A DNA stretch of 14,188 bases from an uncultured Collinsella sp. (GTDB lineage: Bacteria; Actinomycetota; Coriobacteriia; Coriobacteriales; Coriobacteriaceae), in assembly GCA_900553215.1 (NCBI GenBank), contig USCJ01000014.1, positions 1 to 14,188 on the forward strand, in the 5' to 3' direction. A model generated the notes under the pieces. It was not told where the DNA came from, made no database searches, and saw only the letters and a list, made by a program, of their open reading frames with translations. The position numbers were made by a program, and so were the translations under genes. Positions 8,119-13,377 of the stretch are shown one piece after another; within the stretch, counting starts at the first letter, position 1, and each line of letters opens with the position of its first letter.

Positions 8119-8370
8119 ATGCCCGTAATTGTTCGCCTCGACAAGATCATGGCCGAGCGAAAGATTTCCTCGAACGAACTTGCCGAAAGGATTGGAACCA
8201 CGCCCGTGAACCTGTCCCGTATTAAAAAAGGGCATATTCGCGGCATTCGCTTCAACACACTCGAGCAGCTATGCCTCGCCCTTCGTTGCCAACCCGGAGA
8301 CCTTCTCGAAGTCATGAGCGAAGAGGATGCCCGAAAGGAGTTCGGACTCGATTGGTCCGCCGAGGATTAG
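8119..8370 (+). CDS. YozG-like Cro/CI-type HTH transcriptional regulator
   Basis: An 83-residue protein. Residues 4-66 match the small YozG/HTH_26 class: a strand-like start (VIVRLDKIMAERK), a helix-turn-helix (NELAERIGTTPVNLSRIKKG, 19-38), IRFNTLEQLCLAL, and the diagnostic CQPGDLLE (57-64). These dimeric DNA-binding proteins usually pair with DUF2975, and the pair is intact here. AAGGA overlaps the stop codon of the upstream gene and lies 8 bases before the ATG, so translation is probably coupled. The last 18 residues (MSEEDARKEF and on) go beyond the typical end. The TAG stop is followed at once, in the same frame, by a tyrosine recombinase fragment, so the 3' end may mark a recombination junction. 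The likely targets are its own promoter and the divergent ABC operon (inference). Confidence 0.9.
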   Translation: MPVIVRLDKIMAERKISSNELAERIGTTPVNLSRIKKGHIRGIRFNTLEQLCLALRCQPGDLLEVMSEEDARKEFGLDWSAED

Positions 8371-9096
8371 AGGGCGGTCGTACTCGCCCTGCACACGGGG
8401 ATGCGAATCGGCGAGGTCTGCGGCCTTCGGTGGTGCGATGTGGATTTCGAGACGGGCCTGATCTCGATCAGACACTCGGTGGCGTACGCGAAGGGAATGG
8501 GTTCGTTCATCAAGGACACCAAGACCCATGACGCCAGGGGTATCCCCATCGACCCGGTCGGCCTACTCCCCTTCCTGAAGGAGACCCACGAGATCGACTG
8601 CGGCAAGCTGCGCTTGCGCGGCCTTACCGGGGCGGTCGAGATCGGGGACTGCTACATCCTGTCGGAGCCGGGCGCGACCTTCGCGACGACAAGCTATATC
8701 CGCAGGGCGTTCAAGACGTTCTCGGAGACCAACGGCCTCATGGGCACCAACGACGAGCTGATCACGTTCCACGGCCTTCGCCACACGTTCGCAACGCAGT
8801 GGATCCGCCAAGGCGGCGATATCAAGGCGCTCCAATCGATCCTCGGCCACAAGGACGCCATGGCGACGCTCAACGTCTACGCCGACATCGAGCCCATCTC
8901 CAAAATCCATAACATGCTGCGCGCCACGCCGTGCCTTTGGCGCGGGCGCCTCGGGCCGAGGGTCGATCCGGGTCCCATGTTCCAACAGAGGATCCAGGAG
9001 TCCATCGAGACGCTCCAGGCGTTCGGCTACGGCATCACCGAGCCGGACGACCGAAATATCGCCATACGCGACGTGAAGACGAACAGTTGGCTCTAG
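8371..9096 (+). pseudogene. Tyrosine recombinase (phage-type integrase), catalytic-domain remnant
   Basis: The open frame begins right after the TAG of the HTH gene as RAVVLALHTGMRIGEVCGLR and runs to TAG at 9096. Counting from ATG 8401, the active-site residues are all present: R2, K41, H124 and R127 in HGLRHTF, H150 in LGH, and Tyr160 in NVYADIE. The N-terminal arm-binding and core-binding domains, about 150-200 residues in a typical integrase, are missing, and no ribosome site precedes ATG 8401, so I call it a 5'-truncated pseudogene. The tail after Tyr160 is long (about 70 residues) and unlike a usual integrase end, so the 3' end may be rearranged too. It marks past integration or excision at the right border of the ABC/DUF2975 block. 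Production of a free catalytic domain cannot be excluded. Confidence 0.8.
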
Positions 9097-9152
9097 CTCA
9101 CCGAGTACGCGGCAGTGCTGGGCCCATCCCAACTGAGGTCACGGTGGTCCGA

Positions 9153-9213
9153 TAGGGGCGCCGCCCGCGGCATGCGCCGCGGAGCGGTATCCCCTACCGA
9201 AGGGCGGGGATGC
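9153..9213. repeat. Two overlapping, mutually exclusive hairpins
   Basis: Hairpin A has outer arms TAGGGG (9153-9158) and CCCCTA (9191-9196) around an inner CCGCGGC-ATGC-GCCGCGG palindrome. Hairpin B has 9-bp arms GGTATCCCC (9186-9194) and GGGGATGCC (9205-9213), with one G-T wobble. Both use the CCCC near 9191, so only one can form at a time. There is no T-run after either, so neither is a standard terminator. Confidence 0.5.
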
Positions 9214-9422
9214 CCTCCGCTTCCAGTTCGGAATCAGCCGTCGGAGGCGTTCGGCTGACTGCGGGAACGGCCTGTCCGCTCAATGTGTTCGGCTGAGATC
9301 GGAAATCAACCCAACACGAGCCGGACACGCGCCAGACGGCTCTTCCCCGTGCGGCCTTCCCCCTTACGCTCATGTTGCAGGCATGTAACGCCGCAGCGAG
9401 CGCGCCTTTTTTGCGCCAGACA

Positions 9423-9445
9423 GGTACAATGATGAACACTGTACC
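9423..9445 (+). promoter_or_regulatory. Inverted repeat over a candidate -10 box before the ACT gene
   Basis: GGTACA (9423-9428) and TGTACC (9440-9445) form a perfect 6-bp inverted repeat with an 11-base spacer. The left arm overlaps TACAAT (9425-9430), a good -10 box lying about 65 bases before the ACT gene. No strong -35 is seen. An operator at this place would block the promoter, but that is inference. Confidence 0.35.
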
Positions 9446-9492
9446 GTAGCGGAGCGCCCCGCGCGCGCCGCAATCACGCGAAAGGGTTTCCC

Positions 9493-9780
9493 ATGGCCGA
9501 GATCTCGTCCTCCCGTATCGTCATCACCGTCCTTGGCAAGAACCGCCCCGGCATCGTCGCCGGCGTCACCCGTGTCCTAGGCGAGGCCAACGTCGACATC
9601 CGCGACATCACGCAGTCCATTATCGAGGACATCTTCACCATGACCATGCTGGCCGATACCGCCGAGTCCAAGCTCGACTTCGCCGAGCTGCAGAAGGCGC
9701 TGGCCGAGGCCGGCGAGCTTTCGGGCGTCAACGTGTCCATCCAGCGCGAGGACGTCTTCAACTTTATGTACCGCCTGTAG
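9493..9780 (+). CDS. ACT-domain protein (UPF0237 type)
   Basis: A 95-residue single-domain protein. Residues 8-80 form an ACT fold (strand-helix-strand-strand-helix-strand) with VLGKNRPGIVAGVTRVL at its start, where the G/N/R/P/G loop normally binds an amino acid or similar small ligand. Length and sequence fit the UPF0237 group related to GcvR-like regulators, which in many bacteria is followed by a UPF0210 (PFL-like) gene. Here the next gene is citrate synthase instead. AAAGGG lies 6 bases before the ATG. The 78-bp gap to the citrate synthase has no terminator, so the two are probably co-transcribed. A role in sensing an amino acid and tuning central metabolism is possible but not shown. 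Confidence 0.9.
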   Translation: MAEISSSRIVITVLGKNRPGIVAGVTRVLGEANVDIRDITQSIIEDIFTMTMLADTAESKLDFAELQKALAEAGELSGVNVSIQREDVFNFMYRL

Positions 9781-9858
9781 CGAACAGGCCGTACGGGAAC
9801 AGGCCGGCGCATCTGCACCCAAGCACGCCGCCCCCACACGGCCCCGAGAGGAGCGCGC

Positions 9859-11277
9859 ATGGCTTACGACGCCAAGAAAATCTACTACCGCTTCGATGAC
9901 CATCTGAGCCGCCTGGTCTTGGATTATGAGGCGAGCCGCCAGATTTCGCCCGAGAGCGAAAACCTCTACCACGGCATGCCGACTGATCCGTATGACGAGG
10001 GTCTGTTCGTCGAGCATAACGTCAAGCGCGGCCTGCGCAACGCCGACGGCTCGGGTGTGGTTGCGGGCCTTACCCGCATCTCGGACGTGCACGGCTACAA
10101 CAAGGTCGACGGCAAGGTCGTGCCCGACCAGGGCAAGCTCACGCTGCGCGGCTATAGCATCGAGGATCTGGTCAACAATGCCCAGGCCGAGAATCGCTAT
10201 GGCTACGAAGAAGTCGCCTACCTGCTTATCACGGGTTCGCTGCCCAATAAGGAAGAGCTGGACGGCTTTTGCGAGCGCTTGGGCGCCTTTAGGCATCTGA
10301 GCGACGAATACGTTAAAGAGTTCCCCATGACCACGGTGTCGTCGAGCATCATGAACGTGCTCCAGCGCGCCGTGCTGCTGCTCTACGCCTTCGACGCCGA
10401 GCCCGACGTGATTACGCCCGAGCATGAGATCGACGTGGCTATTTCCATGCTCGCACGTCTCCCGCGCATCGCCGCCTTCGCACATATGGCCTCGATCGCC
10501 AAGCTTCGCGGCTCCGAGGTTCACGTGCCGCACCCCACGCCCGGTCTCTCCACCGCCGAGACCATCCTGCAGGTGCTCCGCGGCGGCATGGCATTCACCC
10601 GCGACGAAGCCATGCTGCTCGACGTGATGCTCATGCTGCATGCCGAGCACGGCGGCGGCAACAACTCCACGTTCGCCTGCCGCGTGCTGTCCTCTTCGGC
10701 CACCGACCCGTATTCCGCCTACGCCGCGGCCATCGGCTCGCTCAAGGGCCCGCGCCACGGCGGCGCCAACGCCAAGGTCGTGTCCATGCACGAGGACATC
10801 CGTGCGCATGTCTCCAATTGGGAGGACGAGGACGAGGTCGCAGCCTACCTGGGCAAGATCCTCGACAAACAGGCCTTCGACGGCACGGGTCTCATCTACG
10901 GTATGGGCCACGCCGTCTACACGCTAAGCGACCCGCGTGCCGAGGTGTGCCGCCGTTACGCGCGCTCGCTTGCCGCCAAGAAGGACTTGGGCGAGGAGTT
11001 CGCACTCATCGAGCGCATCGAGCGCCTGGCCCCGCAGGTGATGCGCGACCACGGCATGACCAAGCCCATCTGCGCCAACATCGACCTGTACACGGGCTTT
11101 ATCTACAAAATGCTCGGCGTGCCCGAGACGCTCTTTACACCGCTGTTCGCCGTCGCCCGTATGGCCGGCTGGTCGGCGCACCGCATGGAAGAGCTCTTCT
11201 GCGCGCACCGCATCATCCGCCCGGCATACCGTCCGGTGATCGAGCCGCTGGAGTACAAGCCGCTCGCCGACCGCTAG
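9859..11277 (+). CDS. Citrate synthase / 2-methylcitrate synthase family protein (gltA/citZ-like)
   Basis: A 472-residue enzyme that would condense acetyl-CoA with oxaloacetate to citrate, or propionyl-CoA to methylcitrate. The catalytic triad of the family is visible: His264 in HAEHGGGNNSTF, His351 in GMGHAVYTLSDPRA and Asp409 in ANIDLYTGF. The length is on the long side for the family, with an N-terminal part (YHGMPTDPYDEGLFVEHNVK) typical of the clostridial-type branch. The residue after His264 is Gly where Glu is common, a feature I believe is shared with that branch. GAGAGGAG lies about 5 bases before the ATG. It follows the ACT gene and ends at a strong terminator. In an anaerobe without a full Krebs cycle it likely feeds 2-oxoglutarate and glutamate synthesis. 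Citrate versus methylcitrate use cannot be settled from sequence. Confidence 0.93.
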   Translation: MAYDAKKIYYRFDDHLSRLVLDYEASRQISPESENLYHGMPTDPYDEGLFVEHNVKRGLRNADGSGVVAGLTRISDVHGYNKVDGKVVPDQGKLTLRGYSIEDLVNNAQAENRYGYEEVAYLLITGSLPNKEELDGFCERLGAFRHLSDEYVKEFPMTTVSSSIMNVLQRAVLLLYAFDAEPDVITPEHEIDVAISMLARLPRIAAFAHMASIAKLRGSEVHVPHPTPGLSTAETILQVLRGGMAFTRDEAMLLDVMLMLHAEHGGGNNSTFACRVLSSSATDPYSAYAAAIGSLKGPRHGGANAKVVSMHEDIRAHVSNWEDEDEVAAYLGKILDKQAFDGTGLIYGMGHAVYTLSDPRAEVCRRYARSLAAKKDLGEEFALIERIERLAPQVMRDHGMTKPICANIDLYTGFIYKMLGVPETLFTPLFAVARMAGWSAHRMEELFCAHRIIRPAYRPVIEPLEYKPLADR

Positions 11278-11300
11278 GACGCGGACCGTTATAGAACCCG

Positions 11301-11340
11301 AGCGTGGCCAGGGCATCACCGCCCTCGGCCACGCTTTTTA
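11301..11340 (+). terminator. Intrinsic terminator after citrate synthase
   Basis: A long stem, AGCGTGGCC (11301-11309) with GGCCACGCT, extended by AGGGC / GCCCT across a single bulged C, has an ATCACC loop and is followed by TTTTTA. It starts 24 bases after the citrate synthase stop. Confidence 0.93.
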
Positions 11341-11364
11341 TGCCAGCAGAAAGGGCTGCATCGA

Positions 11365-12207
11365 ATGATTGTTTTTTCCGATATGGATGGAACGCTGTTG
11401 ACGAGTGACAAGCAGATGAGCGACGCCACCTGGGCGATGCTCGACGAGCTTGCGCGCCGCGGTGTTGAGTTTGTGCCCTGCACGGGGCGTCCGCTGTCGG
11501 GTGTCTTTGAGCCCATCCTCGCCCATCCTGCCGTGCACTACGCGGTCTGCGCCAATGGTGCCAGCGTCTGGCAGCTCGACGACGATGTGCCCAACGACGC
11601 TTCGCGTGCTACACGCATTTTGAGCCGCCCGCTCGACCGTGGCATTGCCCACCGCGTCCATCGCATCGCCGCCGGCCATGACGTCACCTTCGATATCTTC
11701 GCGGACGGGCAGTGCTTCCTCCCCCGCTCGCTCTACACGCGCCTGGACGAATTCTGCGGCGGCGACCCCCACATCGCGGCTTCGCTCAAGCGCACACGAA
11801 CACCGATCGACATGGATATCGACAGCAAGATCGACGAGGTCGAGACGCTCGAACGCATCGCCATGTACTGGCACGACCCGGCCGATCGCGACGCCATCGC
11901 GGCGGCGCTCGACACGCTCGGAGGCATTGAGATCACGCGTTCGTACGCCATGAATATCGAGGTCATGGGCGAGGGTGCTACCAAGGGAACGGCCCTCACG
12001 TGGCTATGCGAGCACCTGGGCGAGCGTCTCGCCGACGCCTGGGCGTTCGGCGACAACATCAACGACATCCCCATGCTGCAGGCAGCGGGCCATGGCATGG
12101 CCATGATCAACGCCGAGCCCGAGGATCGCGACGCCGCCGACGCCATCACCGAATACGACAACGACCACGACGGCGTCGCCCGCACCATCATGGCCGCCCT
12201 CGCCTAG
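11365..12207 (+). CDS. Cof-type HAD-IIB phosphatase
   Basis: A 280-residue soluble hydrolase of the haloacid dehalogenase superfamily with a C2B cap, the group acting on sugar phosphates, nucleotides or flavin precursors. Motif I is DMDGTLL with nucleophile Asp6 and acid/base Asp8, motif II is Thr40 in CTGRP, motif III is Lys207 in EGATKG, and motif IV is GDNIND (229-234), which binds magnesium. The cap lies at about residues 85-195. GAAAGGG lies about 9 bases before the ATG. It follows the citrate synthase terminator, so it is a separate unit, and it converges on a second HAD gene of the same class across a repeat-rich spacer. The substrate cannot be predicted, since the family is promiscuous. 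Confidence 0.93.
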   Translation: MIVFSDMDGTLLTSDKQMSDATWAMLDELARRGVEFVPCTGRPLSGVFEPILAHPAVHYAVCANGASVWQLDDDVPNDASRATRILSRPLDRGIAHRVHRIAAGHDVTFDIFADGQCFLPRSLYTRLDEFCGGDPHIAASLKRTRTPIDMDIDSKIDEVETLERIAMYWHDPADRDAIAAALDTLGGIEITRSYAMNIEVMGEGATKGTALTWLCEHLGERLADAWAFGDNINDIPMLQAAGHGMAMINAEPEDRDAADAITEYDNDHDGVARTIMAALA

Positions 12208-12213
12208 CCACAC

Positions 12214-12244
12214 CCGGCAGTTAGGGACGTTCCTATTCTGCCGG
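12214..12244 (+). repeat. REP-like palindrome, copy A (GGGAC core)
   Basis: Perfect arms CCGGCAG (12214-12220) and CTGCCGG (12238-12244) around a 17-base loop containing AGGGACGTTCCT, itself nearly self-complementary. It matches the element at 12346-12376 in inverted orientation at 27 of 31 positions and begins 6 bases after the stop of the upstream HAD gene. Confidence 0.75.
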
Positions 12245-12247
12245 CAC

Positions 12248-12270
12248 CCTGGGACACTCCTTGGCGATGG
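12248..12270 (+). repeat. Degenerate GGGACA element
   Basis: TGGGACACTCCTTGG resembles, in the opposite orientation, GGGGACAGTCCTTGCGG read on the minus strand at about 12323-12339. Both share GGGACA-x-TCCTTG. It lies between two better-formed members of the family, so it is probably a decayed copy. Confidence 0.4.
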
Positions 12271-12300
12271 TCATCGGGGACGTTCTTAAACGACTAGTCG
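12271..12300 (+). repeat. Element with 27-bp match, copy 1 (GGGGACGTTCTTAAACGACTAG)
   Basis: Bases 12271-12297 are the exact reverse complement of 13344-13370. The core is GGGGACGTTCTT and the right end is the perfect palindrome CGACTAGTCG (12291-12300). The pair brackets the HAD gene at 12378-13172 in inverted orientation. Confidence 0.8.
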
Positions 12301-12345
12301 CTGGGAGCAATCTTTACGAATAGCCGCAAGGACTGTCCCCCACTG

Positions 12346-12376
12346 TCGGCAGAAAAGGAACGTCCCCATCTGCCGG
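12346..12376 (-). repeat. REP-like palindrome, copy B (inverted relative to copy A)
   Basis: Read on the minus strand this is CCGGCAG, a GGGGACGTTCCTT core, then CTGCCGA, 27 of 31 identical to 12214-12244. Together the two copies form imperfect terminal inverted repeats around the 163-bp convergent spacer, which ends one base before the HAD stop codon at 12378. Confidence 0.75.
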
Positions 12377-12377
12377 A

Positions 12378-13172
12378 TTAGGAGAGACTCTCCAGCACGC
12401 GACGGAGCTCCTGCTGGACGGCGTGGTCGCGGTTACAACCCACCACGCGATCGGCCACCGCCTTGAGCGCGGGGCGCGCGTTTTGCATGGCGCAGCCCGT
12501 GCCCACAAAGCGAATGATCTCGTAGTCGTTCATCGAGTCGCCAAACGCCATGACCTCTTCGCGCTCAACGCCATAATGCTCCATGAGCTGTTCGATACCC
12601 GAAGCCTTGGACACACCCGGCTGCATGGCGTCGATCCACGCGTTGCCCGAAGGCGCAAAGGTAAAGAGCTGACCGAGTTCTCGCTGTAGCACGTACGCAC
12701 TGTCCATAACGGCACCGTCATCGCAAAAGATACTCGCCTTGATGATATTTACACTGGGATCGGGCAGGTCCCAAATGCGCTCGGCATTGGGAAGGTCCTT
12801 ATCGACCTCACGCACGAACTTGCACTCGTCATCGAGCAAAAAGGACTTGGTTCGGTCAAAGAGCGCAAGATGCAAATTGGGAAACGTCGCGACGGCCTGG
12901 GCGAGCTTTCGAATCGCCAGGTGCGAATACACCTCGCGGTCTACCATTTTGCCGTCGGCGAAGACCTGGGCACCGTTAGCTGCGACAAAGTCCATCTTGT
13001 CGCGAACGGGCGCAAAGAACTCGCACAGGCGATCGTAGCGGCGGCCTGACGATGCGGCGAAATGCACGCCATGCTCGTGTAGCGCCAGAATCAGTTCGTA
13101 GGTCTCGGGAGGCACCTGGCCGTTTTCGTCAAGCAGTGTGCCGTCCATATCGGATGCAATCAGTTTAAACAT
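12378..13172 (-). CDS. Cof-type HAD-IIB phosphatase
   Basis: A 264-residue relative of the HAD protein at 11365-12207 but not a recent duplicate. Nucleophile Asp8 and Asp10 lie in SDMDGTLL, motif II is Ser42 in SSGRR, motif III is Lys189 in GVSKASG, and magnesium-binding GDSMND is at 211-216. The cap covers about residues 80-180. It should hydrolyse a small phosphorylated metabolite; the substrate cannot be told. GAAGGGAGC lies about 7 bases before the ATG, but this whole site is one arm of a long hairpin (13178-13239), so translation may be restrained. The gene is bracketed by inverted copies of a 27-bp repeat and runs opposite to the neighbouring HAD gene. Confidence 0.93.
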   Translation of the reverse strand: MFKLIASDMDGTLLDENGQVPPETYELILALHEHGVHFAASSGRRYDRLCEFFAPVRDKMDFVAANGAQVFADGKMVDREVYSHLAIRKLAQAVATFPNLHLALFDRTKSFLLDDECKFVREVDKDLPNAERIWDLPDPSVNIIKASIFCDDGAVMDSAYVLQRELGQLFTFAPSGNAWIDAMQPGVSKASGIEQLMEHYGVEREEVMAFGDSMNDYEIIRFVGTGCAMQNARPALKAVADRVVGCNRDHAVQQELRRVLESLS

Positions 13173-13177
13173 AGAAA

Positions 13178-13239
13178 AGCTCCCTTCGGGCTTGTTGGAA
13201 TCGAACGTGTATCCGATTCCAACGTACCCAAAGGGAGCT
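13178..13239 (-). promoter_or_regulatory. Long hairpin that sequesters the ribosome site of the HAD gene
   Basis: On the minus strand AGCTCCCTTTGGG (13239-13227) pairs with CCCGAAGGGAGCT (13190-13178), 13 bp with one wobble. Inside lies a second perfect 10-bp stem GTTGGAATCG / CGATTCCAAC (13223-13214, 13203-13194) with a 10-base loop. The distal arm contains the Shine-Dalgarno sequence and is followed by TTTTCT and then ATG, so it could act as a translational lock or as a terminator-like attenuator. A possible promoter just upstream is TTGTAA-N17-TCTTAT (about 13272-13244). Confidence 0.6.
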
Positions 13240-13340
13240 CAAATAAGACTCCGCGGGCGTAAACGTTACAAGGACCTGGCAAATAGCTCACACATGCCAG
13301 AGATCTCACGGTCGCGGCGTCAGGCGACACACCACCCCGA

Positions 13341-13377
13341 CGGCTAGTCGTTTAAGAACGTCCCCGATGACTAGTCG
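13341..13377 (-). repeat. Element with 27-bp match, copy 2 (inverted)
   Basis: Bases 13344-13370 equal the reverse complement of 12271-12297. On the minus strand the element runs CGACTAGTC, ATCGGGGACGTTCTTAAA, CGACTAGCCG, so CGACTAG occurs at both ends with opposite extensions. Its first bases supply the last codon (GAC) and TAG stop of adenine deaminase. Confidence 0.8.

Larger units (their letters stand above)
9097..9492. other. Gene-free stretch with several inverted repeats
   Basis: I see no supported gene in these 396 bases. The region carries nested hairpins at 9153-9213, an inverted pair TCAGCCG (9234-9240) / CGGCTGA (9252-9258) with a further CGGCTGA at 9290-9296, the motif GCGCC-TTTTTT-GCGCC at about 9404-9419, and the likely promoter of the ACT gene near 9423-9445. 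Its first part probably still belongs to the decayed mobile element that left the recombinase fragment. Confidence 0.5.

Noticed and set aside
8371..9096. Tyrosine recombinase as the enzyme inverting the HAD gene segment
   Set aside because: It lacks its DNA-binding N-terminal domains and lies over 3 kb away; the HAD-flanking repeats look REP-like rather than like recombinase sites.
8563..9132. Minus-strand frame of 189 codons over the recombinase fragment
   Set aside because: The plus strand shows the recombinase active-site pattern; the reverse frame has no ribosome site or family signature.
9404..9419. T-run at 9409-9414 as a plus-strand terminator
   Set aside because: The sequence before it forms no convincing stem; GCGCC on both sides is a direct, not an inverted, repeat.
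9577..10911. Minus-strand frame of 444 codons
   Set aside because: It is antisense to the ACT and citrate synthase genes, which carry recognisable catalytic motifs and ribosome sites.
13194..13223. TTCGATTCCAAC resembling a tRNA T-arm
   Set aside because: The spacing of the stem and the 10-base loop do not fit a T-arm, and no acceptor, D or anticodon arms are found around it.
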